A stretch of 64,000 nt of DNA from assembly GCA_963674625.2 (NCBI GenBank), contig CAXXXO010000004.1:496001-560000 (forward strand), written 5' to 3'. Positions within the stretch are counted from its first letter, which is position 1; each line of letters opens with the position of its first letter. Under the pieces are notes generated by a model, which saw nothing but the letters and a program-made list of their open reading frames with translations, made no database searches and was not told where the DNA came from. This stretch comes from JALHFZ01 sp963674625 (lineage in GTDB: Bacteria; Synergistota; Synergistia; Synergistales; Aminobacteriaceae). This document shows positions 1-9,096 of this stretch, in pieces. The position numbers and the translations under genes were made by a program.

Positions 1-183
1 ATTCCATTTCAGCAGAATACTCTGTATTTCCGGCATGGCCTTCAGAATCGCCGGAAAGGAGCTTCCCTTCGGAAGAAGAAGGACTCCGTCTCCCGAGAGA
101 ATATCATCAGCTATTCTGCCCCGATACAGATGGATATCCCTCACTGGGACCTGTTTCAGCCTGTACAAGCCGTTACCCCCCAT
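1..183 (-). CDS. N-terminal fragment of a probable HD-GYP-type signalling protein (runs off the window)
   Basis: An open frame on the minus strand runs from ATG at 183 to the window edge, giving 61 residues with no stop. The segment RDIHLYRGRIADDILSGDG followed by VLLLPKG resembles the short N-terminal module (a 'GMVLA-D-x(n)-G-LLLPKGT' pattern) that commonly precedes HD-GYP phosphodiesterase domains; the catalytic part would lie outside the window. The upstream glycosyltransferase stop is 38 bases before this ATG, so the two are probably co-transcribed. The Shine-Dalgarno for ATG 183 is weak; a TTG at 168 preceded by GGGGGGT is an alternative start. The HD-GYP assignment is an inference from a short stretch. 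Confidence 0.55.
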   Translation of the reverse strand, partial: MGGNGLYRLKQVPVRDIHLYRGRIADDILSGDGVLLLPKGSSFPAILKAMPEIQSILLKWN

Positions 184-220
184 GTCTTCTATCGTCTGCA
201 GTGAAAGATCAAAGACTTCG

Positions 221-1399
221 TCATACTATCTCCGGGTCCGGGTCGTAAATTTTTTCCAGTACGGAATCAGCCCTGGAGGAGAGAAGGGGCTCTTCGGGAT
301 CATCCCTCTGGAGGATCGAGGAAACCACCGTGGACGCCGCATGGGGAAAGGCAATGGAGCGGGCGGCTTCCTCCATGGAGGAAAGAAGAGCCGGGTCTCG
401 GGAGAAGGCCAGAAGAAGCTCCTCCACGTCCGAGGCGGTCCGGGCGAGAATTCCAGCCCCCTTTTCGTGGAGATAGGCCGTGTTGTTCGTCTCCTGCTTC
501 GGAATGGGGTTGACGAGGATCATGGGAACGGCGGCGCAGAGGGCCTCGCTGACGGTCAGCCCTCCGGGCTTCGTGATAAGGATGGACGCCTGCTCCATGA
601 GTTCGTCGAGATTGTCCACAAAGCCGAGAATCTTCAGGGTGATGTTCGGGGCGAGGGACAGTTTTTCGAGGTCGGCCGGCAGGTCCGTATTCCTTCCCGT
701 GACGACGGTGACCTCCAAAGGAAGTCCCGTCCGGGAGATCCCGGCGAGAATGTCGAGGGCAAGGGCATTCGGAATGCTGCTGGTGACGAAGAGGAGAGAG
801 AGAGGCTCTTCGGTGAAATTTCTTCTTTTTCCCGAGAGGCGGGCAAACTTCGGCAAAACGGGGATGCCCGACATGATGATTTTCTCCTCCGGAACCCCCG
901 ACACGATCAGCCCCCGGCGCACAGTCTCGCTTGGGATGAAATAACGGTCTACGCAATCGTTGACCCACATTTTATGAAGGCCGAAATCGGTGATCACCGT
1001 GTAGATTTTTCCCTTGTACAGACCTTCCGCCTTCATGCGGCAGAGGACGCTCAGGGGGAAAAAATGGGTGCAGATGCATTTTCCCGGGTTGTTTTCGGAG
1101 ATATACCGCATGAACTTCTTCACGTTTTCGGTGGAAATCTTCTCGTAGAGGCGAAGGACCACGCTCTCCTCCCGATCCCTGTTCGTGAGATCGTACACTA
1201 TGCGGCAGGCGAGATGGGAGTGTTCGCTGACGAAGGCGTAAACGTCGCTGTAGGACCACTTGAAGAGATCGCTCGAGAAGTCGAGCAGATCCATGATGAC
1301 ATTGGGAACATGCTGCCTGTCAAAGGACTCCTGAAGGGCTTTGGCTGCCATTCGATGGCCGTTTCCTGCGGTGACGTACACTATATGAACGGGACGCAC
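221..1399 (-). CDS. MGDG-synthase-like family 28 glycosyltransferase
   Basis: Probable glycolipid glycosyltransferase (GT28, MurG/MGDG synthase/UgtP type), which transfers a sugar from a UDP-sugar to a diacylglycerol-type acceptor at the inner face of the membrane. The N-terminus has a Rossmann strand and the Gly-His motif VTAGNGHRMAA of the MGDG_synth domain. The C-terminal half carries the nucleotide-sugar loop TKPGGLTVSEALCAAVP. No signal peptide or membrane span is visible, as expected for a peripheral enzyme. The GTG at 1399 is preferred over an upstream TTG (1438) because GGAGGGAG lies just upstream of it. A TACAAT hexamer at 1486-1491 could be its -10 box, so it is probably transcribed separately from larA. 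Acceptor and donor specificity cannot be read from sequence. Confidence 0.8.
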   Translation of the reverse strand: MRPVHIVYVTAGNGHRMAAKALQESFDRQHVPNVIMDLLDFSSDLFKWSYSDVYAFVSEHSHLACRIVYDLTNRDREESVVLRLYEKISTENVKKFMRYISENNPGKCICTHFFPLSVLCRMKAEGLYKGKIYTVITDFGLHKMWVNDCVDRYFIPSETVRRGLIVSGVPEEKIIMSGIPVLPKFARLSGKRRNFTEEPLSLLFVTSSIPNALALDILAGISRTGLPLEVTVVTGRNTDLPADLEKLSLAPNITLKILGFVDNLDELMEQASILITKPGGLTVSEALCAAVPMILVNPIPKQETNNTAYLHEKGAGILARTASDVEELLLAFSRDPALLSSMEEAARSIAFPHAASTVVSSILQRDDPEEPLLSSRADSVLEKIYDPDPEIV

Positions 1400-1504
1400 G
1401 ATGGTCGTCTCCCTCCGGTAAGAGGATATGCCGGACAAGAAAGGCGGAAGGAGCGGCCTCTCTTCCGTTTCGGCAATTCGACCTTATTGTACCCCATGGC
1501 AAGA

Positions 1505-1530
1505 AAAAAGGGGGCAATTTTGCCCCCTTT
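1505..1530 (-). terminator. intrinsic terminator after larA
   Basis: The palindrome GGGGGCAA-TT-TTGCCCCC flanked by A5/T5 tracts begins directly after the larA stop codon (1531-1533). On the minus strand it ends in TTTTTT, so it should stop transcription of the larA operon before the glycosyltransferase gene. Confidence 0.75.
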
Positions 1531-2793
1531 TTATTCTTCCACCGGCAGAACTATTCCTCCCTGAGGGATAATGTAGGCCGTAAAATCGAGGCCGTATTTG
1601 TCTGTCAGATAGGGAAGAATGTCCTCCGGATCCTCCAGTTTTTCGCAGAACATGGACCTGCTCTCCTCTTCACCGGATCGGGAGTACAGCAGAATCGTGC
1701 ATTCCAGGGCGAGCTTCGCGAGGTAGAAGAGCTTGTGGGCGCCGAAGCGGAAATCCTCCTCGAAGGCCGCGACGGCCCCTTCGGGGGTGAACCCCTTTTT
1801 TGCCCACTCCTCGAAGACCTTGTGGCCGTACCCCTCCGCCAGTTCGGCGAAGAAGACGAGGGTTCCGCCGGGGCGGACCGCCCGAGAGGCCATGTAAAGG
1901 GCCTTGTGGGCCTGGTACATGTTGATGTCCTTCGGAAAACCCCCTGCCGAGAGAAAGACCACGTCCGCCTTCTTCGAGATGGGGGCGAAGTTGTATTTCC
2001 GGAAGGTGGCGATCCCCTCCCTCCAGGCCGCCTTCCAGTCTCCTCCCACGATGCGGATGATATGCTTCGAGCTGTCGGAGACGCAGTTCAGGATAAAATG
2101 AAGAGGACAGAACTTTTCCACTGCCTCCGACAGCTCTTCGCTGAGGACATTGCCGTCCACCACGCCGATTTCCACGCCGGGAGCGGTCATTTTACGGTGA
2201 TTGTCCATGATGGTCTCTCTTCCCGCCACGCCCGGGAAGATGCTTTTCCTGCCCCCGGCAAAGCCCGCATAGTAATGTAGCAGCACCTCTCCGATGGCGA
2301 TGCGGAGGTCCGCTTCCGCCACGGTCCTGTTGACGCGGAAGCGGTTTCCCGCGGAGAGAGTGCCCAGGTCCGCCAGGTCGGGGGCGTCGCAGTCGTGGTT
2401 TTCCACCCTGTACCGGGCGAAGACGGCAGGTCCCACTATCGCTGAGGTCTCCTCGTCCGTCATGGGCCTGTGGGTACCCGTGGCGACGACGATGGTCACT
2501 CCCTCAGCCGGAACGCCGAGGCGGTCGAGTTCTTCCAGGACGGCCGGCAGCATCAGGGCGCTCGGCGTGGACCGGGTCATGTCATTGACGATGACGGCCG
2601 CGGAGCGGGGTGCAAGCTCCTTCACCAGTTCCTCCAGGGAGGGGCCGGCGGTGGGATTTTTCAGCAGATCCGCCGTTGCCTCCCCGAGATCGCCGACGGG
2701 GGTTCCTCCTGTCGGTTCAAGAACACCCAGCACGTTTTTGTCCGGAAGGCTGAGGGTTATCTCTTCCTTCCCCCACTTCAGCACGGTCTTCAT
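1531..2793 (-). CDS. larA: LarA-family nickel-pincer lactate/2-hydroxyacid racemase
   Basis: 420-residue member of the LarA (DUF2088) family, which interconverts D- and L-2-hydroxyacids using a nickel-pincer nucleotide (NPN) cofactor. Visible key residues are His108 (ATGTHRP), Lys183 (AGGRKSIFPG) and His199 (MDNHRKM). Their positions and the 16-residue Lys-His spacing match the catalytic His108, cofactor-linked Lys184 and nickel-binding His200 known from Lactobacillus plantarum LarA. The ATG at 2793 is chosen because AGGAGG lies upstream; the frame is open for 36 further codons but that part overlaps the TRAP gene and has no good ribosome site. It is the last gene of a run with a TRAP importer and three redox genes, so its substrate is probably the imported acid. 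LarA homologues act on several hydroxyacids, so lactate is only one possibility. Confidence 0.88.
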   Translation of the reverse strand: MKTVLKWGKEEITLSLPDKNVLGVLEPTGGTPVGDLGEATADLLKNPTAGPSLEELVKELAPRSAAVIVNDMTRSTPSALMLPAVLEELDRLGVPAEGVTIVVATGTHRPMTDEETSAIVGPAVFARYRVENHDCDAPDLADLGTLSAGNRFRVNRTVAEADLRIAIGEVLLHYYAGFAGGRKSIFPGVAGRETIMDNHRKMTAPGVEIGVVDGNVLSEELSEAVEKFCPLHFILNCVSDSSKHIIRIVGGDWKAAWREGIATFRKYNFAPISKKADVVFLSAGGFPKDINMYQAHKALYMASRAVRPGGTLVFFAELAEGYGHKVFEEWAKKGFTPEGAVAAFEEDFRFGAHKLFYLAKLALECTILLYSRSGEEESRSMFCEKLEDPEDILPYLTDKYGLDFTAYIIPQGGIVLPVEE

Positions 2794-2800
2794 GAAGGGT

Positions 2801-4783
2801 TCATCCTCCTTTTCTTTCCGCCGGAGAGAGCGGATTCTTCCTCCGGCTCTGGGCCTTCTGCCAGAAGAATACTCCTGCGGCAAGGGTGACCCCCGCGGCA
2901 TCGGTGGCCACTCCGGGGAAGATTAGCAGCACAGCTCCGACGAACATGGTCACTCTCTGAAGAATGTTCATGGGAACGTAGAGATAGTTCTGCAGCGACG
3001 ACGCAAGGGCAATGACCCCTATAAGGCTCGTCAGGGTGGAAATCCCTATGGAAAACCAGTCGTTCCCTACGAGAAGAAGGTCGGGATTAAAGATGAAGGT
3101 GAAGGGGATGAGGAATCCTGCGAGAGAGATCCTGAAGCCCGTCCAGCCCACCGCCGATGGACTCTGTCCCGACAGTCCTGCTGCGCCGTAGGAAGCTATT
3201 GCCACGGGCGGGGTCAGGTTCGACAGGCAGGCGAAGTAATAGGCGAACATGTGTGCCGCAAGGGGGTTAACCCCGATTTTTATGAGGGCGGGGGCAGCGA
3301 TAGTGGCCGTCACGATATAGCAGGCTGTGGTCGGCAGGCCCATGCCCAGGATGATGCAGACGACCATGGTGAGGAAGCTGGTGAGGATGATGCTTCCCCC
3401 CGCAAGGGAGACGATGTTGTCCCCGAGGACCAGCCCGAGGCCCGTGAGATTGGTGATGCCGATGATGTTGCCCACCACAGCGCAGGCTATGCCCACACCC
3501 ACGCTCTGTCGGGCTCCCGACTCCATGGCCCGAATGAAGCTTGTCCAGGTCAGGCGGGTCTCCTTCGTGAGAAAGCTCACGGCCACGGAGGAGATGATTC
3601 CGTAGAAGGCGGCGTAGAGGGGGGTACGCCCTATAAGGAGCAGGTAGACGATGACGATGATGGGGACCATGAGATGCCCCCGTTCCCTCATCACCTTCAC
3701 TATGGAGATGATGTTTTCCCGGGGGATGGGCTTCATCCCCATTTTGACCGCCTCGATGTGGATGACCGAATACTCGGCGACGTAGTAGAGAACTGCCGGG
3801 ATCGCCGCAGCGAGCATGATCACGGCATAGTGCACTCCCAGGAACTCCGCCATGATGAAGGATGCCGCGCCCATGACGGGAGGCATGATCATTCCCCCCG
3901 TGCCCGCCACTGCGACCACTGCGGAGGCGAAGACGGGCTTGAACCCGGCGCCGGTCATGAGGGGAATGGTGAAGGTCCCCGTAGCCGCCACGTTCCCCAC
4001 AGCGCTGCCGTTGATCATCCCCATGAGGCCGCTGGCCACGATGGAGACCTTGGCCTCCCCGCCGATGGTCCGCCCTGCCAGGGACATGGCCAGATCCTTG
4101 ATGAAACGGCCCATTCCCGTCTCGGTGAGAAAAGCCCCGAAGAGGATGAAGAGAAAGATATAGGTGGCGGAAACGCCGAGGGAGATGCCGAATATGCCTT
4201 CAGAAGAGAGAAAAAGCTGGTAGATGATCCGCTTGAAGCTGAACCCCGTATGCCCCAGAACTCCCGGGATATACTCCCCCCAGTAGCCATAGGCGAGGAA
4301 GATCAGGGAGAGGATCATCAGCTCCTTGCCCACGGTGCGCCGTGTAGCCTCGAGCACGCAGACGACGAGGATCGTCCCCATGATGTAATCCATGGCGATG
4401 GCCGTCCCCCTCATGCTGAAGGCGTCGAAGGTGAAGAAAATATAGAGGCTCGACGAAAGGGCAAAAAGAAGCCAGAGGGAGTCCGGGAGGGAGGGCCTTT
4501 TCAGCGGGGCTCTCCGGCTTCCCGGATAGAGCAGAAAGGTGAGGAGCAGCAGAAAGGCGAGATGGACGCTCCGCTGCTTCATGGCCATGAGGGTGCCGAA
4601 CCCCGAGGTGTAGAGATGGAAGAGGGACATGGCCACGGCGATCATGGTGATGAGCCGTCCCCATTTTCCCGTCAGTTTGCGGAAACGGGATTCCGCGTCC
4701 ACCTTCTCGAGGACCTTTTCAGCCGACTGCTGCGCAGCGGTTTCGGGATCGACGTTCTGAACAGGGGTATTCTCTCGTGTCAC
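2801..4783 (-). CDS. TRAP transporter permease, fused small and large subunits (TAXI type)
   Basis: 660-residue inner-membrane protein with roughly 15 or more hydrophobic segments. It combines the 4-TM small subunit (N-terminal part) and the 12-TM DctM-like large subunit, the arrangement usual for TRAP systems that use TAXI solute-binding proteins. A conserved Gly-rich stretch (GTGGMIMPPVMGAASF) matches the DctM core. It would drive Na+ or H+-coupled uptake of a carboxylate delivered by the binding protein at 4860-5873. Start is GTG at 4783, preceded by GGAGGT; the stop lies 7 bases before the larA start, indicating co-translation. The substrate is not determined by sequence. Confidence 0.9.
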   Translation of the reverse strand: MTRENTPVQNVDPETAAQQSAEKVLEKVDAESRFRKLTGKWGRLITMIAVAMSLFHLYTSGFGTLMAMKQRSVHLAFLLLLTFLLYPGSRRAPLKRPSLPDSLWLLFALSSSLYIFFTFDAFSMRGTAIAMDYIMGTILVVCVLEATRRTVGKELMILSLIFLAYGYWGEYIPGVLGHTGFSFKRIIYQLFLSSEGIFGISLGVSATYIFLFILFGAFLTETGMGRFIKDLAMSLAGRTIGGEAKVSIVASGLMGMINGSAVGNVAATGTFTIPLMTGAGFKPVFASAVVAVAGTGGMIMPPVMGAASFIMAEFLGVHYAVIMLAAAIPAVLYYVAEYSVIHIEAVKMGMKPIPRENIISIVKVMRERGHLMVPIIVIVYLLLIGRTPLYAAFYGIISSVAVSFLTKETRLTWTSFIRAMESGARQSVGVGIACAVVGNIIGITNLTGLGLVLGDNIVSLAGGSIILTSFLTMVVCIILGMGLPTTACYIVTATIAAPALIKIGVNPLAAHMFAYYFACLSNLTPPVAIASYGAAGLSGQSPSAVGWTGFRISLAGFLIPFTFIFNPDLLLVGNDWFSIGISTLTSLIGVIALASSLQNYLYVPMNILQRVTMFVGAVLLIFPGVATDAAGVTLAAGVFFWQKAQSRRKNPLSPAERKGG

Positions 4784-4808
4784 TGGTCAAACCTCCGTAT
4801 GGACAAGT

Positions 4809-4835
4809 GGGGGAAGAGAATTCCTCTCCTCCCCC
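4809..4835 (-). other. imperfect hairpin between binding-protein and permease genes
   Basis: GGGGGAAGAG and CTCTCCTCCCCC can pair around AATTC in the 76-base gap between the TAXI binding-protein gene and the TRAP permease gene. It has no T-tract and could act as an mRNA stabiliser or partial terminator that keeps binding-protein levels above permease levels. Similar hairpins occupy the same position in the liv and dpp operons of this window. Confidence 0.45.
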
Positions 4836-4859
4836 CGAACTGCCGGACGATGTTCTGTT

Positions 4860-5873
4860 CTATTTTGCGATAAGGGTATCGGGTACGGAAACTCCCTTTT
4901 CCTTCAGATACCTGACAGCGCCGGGATGAAGGGGAATGGTCATGCCCTTCAGGGCATTGTCGAGGACGGTATAGGCCGTCGCCTTGTGGGCTGTCACGAG
5001 ATCGTCGTGAAATTCGTAGGTTGCCTTCGTGAGATTGTAGATGAGTTCCTCGTCAATTTTTGCGTCGGTGAAGAGGATGTTGGCGAGGGCGAGGGTCTCG
5101 ATATCCTTCTCCTGGTTGGGGTAGCTTCCGGCCTTGATGGTGAAGGGGAAATACCAGGGATACTTCGCCACAATCTCCTTGATCTTGTCCGGTTCGATGG
5201 AAATAAGTTCCGCCGTGCCCGAAGAAAGCACGTCGATGATGGCCGCCGTGGGAACGCCCCCGGCAATGTGGGTTCCCTCTGTCTGGTTGTTCTTCAGAAG
5301 ATCCACTGCCTCGTTGTACCCCACGAAGTCAGCCGTGACGTTCACTTCGCCCTGGTCCTTCATGTAGTTGAGGCCGTAGGCCTCCATCATCTCGCGGCTG
5401 TTGATCTCCGTGGCGCTGGCAACCTGGCCGGGAACGAACTTTTTCCCCTTGAAGTCTGCGACGGATGTGATACCTGAGCCCTTCCGGACGATCCAGTGCA
5501 TCACGTTGGGATAGAGGACGAACATGCCCCGCATATCGGTGTAGGGGGATTTTCCCTCATAGGTTCCCTTGCCGTAGTAGGCATAATAGCAGATTCCGTT
5601 CTGGCCGATGGCGATCTGCACCTCTCCGTCCCGCATGAGCTCCACGTTCTGGGGGGTTCCCGCGGTCGACTGTGCGGAGGCCCGGACGCCCTCGATATTT
5701 TTGCCCCAGATGGAGGCCATGGCGTTGCCTATCGGGTAATAGGCGCCTCCGGTCGTGGCCGTGGCGATGTTGATGCGGTACGTCTTCGCATCGGCTGTTC
5801 CGGTCATCGGGCCAGCCGCCAGAACAAGCACGAGAACTACAAGGACTGCGATGAAAATCTTCTTCACATTCAT
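4860..5873 (-). CDS. TAXI-family TRAP transporter solute-binding protein
   Basis: 337-residue secreted binding protein. It has a signal peptide (MNVKKIFIAVLVVLVLVLA, cleavage near residue 29 after ADA) and the TAXI signature at the start of the mature protein, ATATTGGAYYPIGNAMA. It captures the substrate outside the membrane for the fused permease encoded next. GGGAGGG sits very close to the ATG at 5873; the GTG two codons later (5867) has better spacing and may be the real start. The DUF1667 gene upstream ends 24 bases away, so the transporter belongs to the redox operon. TAXI ligands include glutamate and various carboxylates; this one is unknown. Confidence 0.9.
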   Translation of the reverse strand: MNVKKIFIAVLVVLVLVLAAGPMTGTADAKTYRINIATATTGGAYYPIGNAMASIWGKNIEGVRASAQSTAGTPQNVELMRDGEVQIAIGQNGICYYAYYGKGTYEGKSPYTDMRGMFVLYPNVMHWIVRKGSGITSVADFKGKKFVPGQVASATEINSREMMEAYGLNYMKDQGEVNVTADFVGYNEAVDLLKNNQTEGTHIAGGVPTAAIIDVLSSGTAELISIEPDKIKEIVAKYPWYFPFTIKAGSYPNQEKDIETLALANILFTDAKIDEELIYNLTKATYEFHDDLVTAHKATAYTVLDNALKGMTIPLHPGAVRYLKEKGVSVPDTLIAK

Positions 5874-5897
5874 TCCCTCCCTTTCGTTTTGAACTTC

Positions 5898-6275
5898 TTA
5901 TCGAATTGACCGTACCCTTCTCGTAGCGATAACCTCCGTGTCGCACCCCGCGGGGCGGGAGAGCACCACCTGGCCGATCTCCACGGGCGCTTCGAGCGAG
6001 ACCTCCCGGATTTCCTGCATCACCTCCCGGATTTCGGCCAGGGGGATCGGCCGATTTGTCCTGACGCTGGCGAGGGGAAAATCCCCTCCCTGTACGGGGA
6101 CACTTGAGGCTATGGTCCGCATGGGGTTTTCCACTTCCTGACGGGCCCAGGCCTCTCCCCTGGGACAGATGTTTCCCTGAACCTTCGTCACCACCGGGTT
6201 CTCGTCGTTGTCCACGTTCACCACAATGCTGCATCCGTTGGGGCAGACGACGCAGGTAAGCTCCCGGGTACTCAT
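5898..6275 (-). CDS. DUF1667 cysteine-motif protein, partner of GlpA/GlpB-like flavoproteins
   Basis: 125-residue soluble protein with an N-terminal CVVCPNGC motif and a later NICPRG. This Cys pattern is typical of DUF1667 proteins and suggests an iron-sulfur or other metal site. The start ATG (6275) overlaps the stop of the preceding oxidoreductase (ATGA), and GGAGGTGG precedes it, so translation is coupled. In many anaerobes the trio of DAO-type oxidase, NAD(P)/FAD oxidoreductase and DUF1667 occurs in this order, and DUF1667 is assumed to be the small electron-transfer subunit. The exact role is not established. Confidence 0.8.
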   Translation of the reverse strand: MSTRELTCVVCPNGCSIVVNVDNDENPVVTKVQGNICPRGEAWARQEVENPMRTIASSVPVQGGDFPLASVRTNRPIPLAEIREVMQEIREVSLEAPVEIGQVVLSRPAGCDTEVIATRRVRSIR

Positions 6276-7534
6276 TCCACTTCCACCTCCAGAGAGGAGC
6301 AGCCTGCCAGGTCCTCTTTTTTCATATCCAGCCGGATCATCTCCGCCGGGTGAAGGCGCATCTCCTTTTTCCTCAGGATCTCCCGCCCTTCCGACCTGAC
6401 CACCACTGAGCGGTCCCGCCAGGGAGCGGCGACCCGCAGGGAGAGGGCGAAATCCCGTTCTCCCGAGACCGTCTGGGGAAGGGTATAGCGGACTCCCCTG
6501 CCGGCTCGGACGGGAACGGAGGGAGATGATGAAGACATACCCTTCCGGACATGCAGAGCGGCGCATCGCCCCGCCTCGGCGGCCTCCAGGGAGACCCAGT
6601 CCACGAGGTCGTGGACGTGCAGCACGTTGCCGCAGGCGAAGATGCCGGGGAGGCTCGTCATGAAGGAATCATCCACGAGGGCTCCTCCGGTGACGGGATC
6701 CATGGCGACTCCTGCGTCCCTGGAGAGTTCGTTCTCCGGAATGAGCCCCACTGAGAGAAGCAGGGTATCGCAGGGGACCAGGCGTTCAGTATCGGGTATG
6801 GGGGCGCGGTCCTCCCCTACGGAGGCGACCCGTATTCCCTCGAGACGCCCCTTCCCGATGATCTCCGTCACGGTGGTATTCAAAAAGAGGGGGATATCGT
6901 AGTCGTTCAGGCATTGCTGGATATTCCGGGGAAGTCCGCTGGAATAGGGAAGAATTTCGAATACCGCTTCCACATGGGCTCCCTCGAGGGTCATCCTCCG
7001 GGCCATGATGAGGCCGATGTCCCCCGAGCCGAGGATGCAGACCTTCCGCCCCACCATGATGTTTTCGAGGTTCATGAAGTTCTGGGCCGCCCCGGCGGTG
7101 TAGACCCCGGAGGGGCGGTTTCCGGGGATGGAGATAGCCCCTCTCGTCCGCTCTCTGCACCCCATGGCGAGAACCACCGCCCCCGCCTCGATGCGCTGCA
7201 GCGAACCCCGGGTGCTCACCTCGAGGGTCCGGTCGGCTCCCAGGGAGAGGACGATGGTCTCCTCCATGGATTCGATATTAAGCTCCCGGAACCGGTCTAT
7301 GTACCGGGCGGCGTACTCGGGGCCCGACAGGGCCTCCCGGAAGGTGGACAAGCCGAATCCGTCGTGGATGCACTGGTTGAGGATGCCGCCGAGTATGCGG
7401 TCCCGCTCGATGAGGAGCACGCCCGCGCATCCCGCCTCCCGGGCGGCAATGGCGGCGGCGAGCCCGGCAGGGCCTCCCCCGATGACAACCACGTCCTTTT
7501 TGATTTTCGGGATTGAACTCCCCGGAGAACTCAT
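6272..7534 (-). CDS. NAD(P)/FAD-dependent oxidoreductase (pyridine nucleotide-disulfide reductase-like, GlpB-like partner)
   Basis: 420-residue two-dinucleotide-binding flavoprotein. FAD motif VVVIGGGPAGLAAAIAA is at about residues 14-30 and a second Rossmann motif, CILGSGDIGLIMA, is near residue 165 for NAD(P). There is no CxxxxC redox disulfide pair typical of thioredoxin or lipoamide reductases. It probably passes electrons between the GlpA-like oxidase and NAD(P) or another carrier. The ATG at 7534 overlaps the upstream stop (ATGA), with AGGAGG ahead of it. Order and overlaps indicate a physical complex with the two neighbouring products; the physiological acceptor is inferred. Confidence 0.85.
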   Translation of the reverse strand: MSSPGSSIPKIKKDVVVIGGGPAGLAAAIAAREAGCAGVLLIERDRILGGILNQCIHDGFGLSTFREALSGPEYAARYIDRFRELNIESMEETIVLSLGADRTLEVSTRGSLQRIEAGAVVLAMGCRERTRGAISIPGNRPSGVYTAGAAQNFMNLENIMVGRKVCILGSGDIGLIMARRMTLEGAHVEAVFEILPYSSGLPRNIQQCLNDYDIPLFLNTTVTEIIGKGRLEGIRVASVGEDRAPIPDTERLVPCDTLLLSVGLIPENELSRDAGVAMDPVTGGALVDDSFMTSLPGIFACGNVLHVHDLVDWVSLEAAEAGRCAALHVRKGMSSSSPSVPVRAGRGVRYTLPQTVSGERDFALSLRVAAPWRDRSVVVRSEGREILRKKEMRLHPAEMIRLDMKKEDLAGCSSLEVEVE

Positions 7535-9018
7535 GCAGGGACTCCTCCTTTTTTCGGGCGGACATTGCCTGCGAAGAGGGGCGAGGAGCTTCCCCGCTTC
7601 AAAAAGTCTTCAGGCTCCCAGCCGAACTCGTCCCGGAGAATCCGGGTGATCCGGGGGACGCAGAAGCCTCCCTGGCACCGTCCCATGGAGGCCCGCGCCC
7701 GGTATTTTATGCTTACGAGGGTTCGGGCGCCAAGAGGATTGTTTATCGCGTCGAGGATCTCCTGTTTCGTGATTTTTTCGCACCGGCAGATGATCTCTCC
7801 GTAATTCGGATTTTCGGCGATCCGGTCCGCCCTTTCTTCCGCGGAGAGTTCGGAGAAAAAGAGGGGACTGCCGGGGCGGACTGGGTTGAAGGAGGGGTCC
7901 CGGACGAGGGGGATATGCTTCTCCACCATCTCCCGGACCATTTCCGCGATGGCGGGCGCACAGGTCAGGCCGGGGCTTTCGATTCCCAGCAGGTTGATGA
8001 ACCCCTTCAGGTCGGTCCTGTCCTCCACCACGAAGTCGCGGTTTCCCCCCTCTGCGGGGGATGTCTGCTTCGGCCGAATTCCGGCAAAATTACGGATGAA
8101 GTCGGTCATGCGGATTTCAGGAAGCAGTTCCTTCCCCTCCCGGCGCAGCTCTTTCATCACATCGGCGGTGCAGCCGTGGTCCTCCGGGTCCGGCAGATAC
8201 TCCGCGCTGGGGCCGATGATGATATTGCCGTCCACCGTGGGGGTGAGGTGGATGCCAAGACCGGGCGCGTTTTTCTTCGGCGCGGGGTAGATGAGCGCCT
8301 TGAGGGTGCCGTCCAGGCGCTTGTCGAGGACGTAATATTCCCCCCGGCAGGGGTAGATGGCGTACTCCGAAATTCCTGCCATGCGGCAGATCTCCGCGGC
8401 GAAAAGCCCTGCCGAGTTGACGATCACTGAAGCCGCGAAGGTCTCCCCCGAGGAGGTCCGGACCTCCCACCCCTGTCCCGCAAGAGGGGTCATGGAGGTC
8501 ACCCTGGCGCCGAGATGGAAATTCACGCCGTTGGCCAGGGCATTTTCCGCCAGTCCAATGGTGAGACCGTAGGGGGAGATGATGGAACTCGTGGGGGAAT
8601 AGAGGGCCATGGTGCCTTCGACGCCCGGCTGGATCGCCTGCATCTCTTCAGGGCCCAGGAGCTCGAGCCCCGGGACTCCGTTGGCCTGTCCCTGTTCGAG
8701 AAGGCGGCGGAGGGTGTCCTCGTCCTCTTCGTCGAGGGCCACGGTCAGCTTGCCGATCCTCTTGATCTTGACCTTGAGGTCCCTGCAGAGGTCATCCATC
8801 ATGGCGTTTCCCTTCACGTCGAGGACGGCCCGGAGCGTTCCCGGAAGGTAATTGAAGCCGGCGTGGAGCACGCCGCTGTTGCGGCAGCTCGTTCCGAGCC
8901 CCACATCCATCTCCTTTTCCACCAGGGCTGCTTTCACCCGAAACCGGGAGAGCTCCCGGGCTATGGCGCACCCCACGACTCCCCCTCCTATAATGAGAAC
9001 ATCGTACTTCTGCTTCAA
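7531..9018 (-). CDS. GlpA-like FAD-dependent dehydrogenase with C-terminal BFD-type [2Fe-2S] domain
   Basis: 495 residues. The N-terminal DAO fold has a FAD motif (LIIGGGVVGCAIAREL) and the C-terminus has a bacterioferritin-associated-ferredoxin-like domain with cysteines in CRCE and MGRCQGGFCVPR, the layout of anaerobic glycerol-3-phosphate dehydrogenase subunit A. The DAO family also includes L-2-hydroxyglutarate and other hydroxyacid oxidases. With a LarA racemase and a carboxylate importer downstream, a 2-hydroxyacid is as likely a substrate as glycerol-3-phosphate. The start appears to be TTG (9018) after a weak purine-rich site. It is the first gene of the minus-strand operon facing the FadR regulator. 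Confidence 0.85.
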   Translation of the reverse strand: MKQKYDVLIIGGGVVGCAIARELSRFRVKAALVEKEMDVGLGTSCRNSGVLHAGFNYLPGTLRAVLDVKGNAMMDDLCRDLKVKIKRIGKLTVALDEEDEDTLRRLLEQGQANGVPGLELLGPEEMQAIQPGVEGTMALYSPTSSIISPYGLTIGLAENALANGVNFHLGARVTSMTPLAGQGWEVRTSSGETFAASVIVNSAGLFAAEICRMAGISEYAIYPCRGEYYVLDKRLDGTLKALIYPAPKKNAPGLGIHLTPTVDGNIIIGPSAEYLPDPEDHGCTADVMKELRREGKELLPEIRMTDFIRNFAGIRPKQTSPAEGGNRDFVVEDRTDLKGFINLLGIESPGLTCAPAIAEMVREMVEKHIPLVRDPSFNPVRPGSPLFFSELSAEERADRIAENPNYGEIICRCEKITKQEILDAINNPLGARTLVSIKYRARASMGRCQGGFCVPRITRILRDEFGWEPEDFLKRGSSSPLFAGNVRPKKGGVPA

Positions 9019-9063
9019 GAACAGCCCCCGCTTTCGAAAAGAAAAAAGAGAAAATGAAAATCT

Positions 9064-9081
9064 GGTAGACCAAGGTATTCC
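9064..9081. promoter_or_regulatory. FadR-type operator candidate 1
   Basis: GGTAGACCAAGGTATTCC is an imperfect version of the perfect palindrome at 20864-20881 and shares the core GACCAAGGT. It lies between the divergent redox operon and the FadR regulator gene, about 15 bases downstream of the predicted -10 box of the redox operon, a position suited to repression. Confidence 0.6.
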
Positions 9082-9096
9082 AATTAAATGGGTTTT

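Noticed and set aside
35..1564. Plus-strand open frame of 509 codons
   Set aside because: Opposite to the well-supported glycosyltransferase; Arg/Gly-rich translation typical of GC-rich shadows.
3251..4873. Plus-strand open frame of 540 codons
   Set aside because: Antisense shadow of the TRAP permease gene with His/Asp/Gly-rich low-complexity translation.
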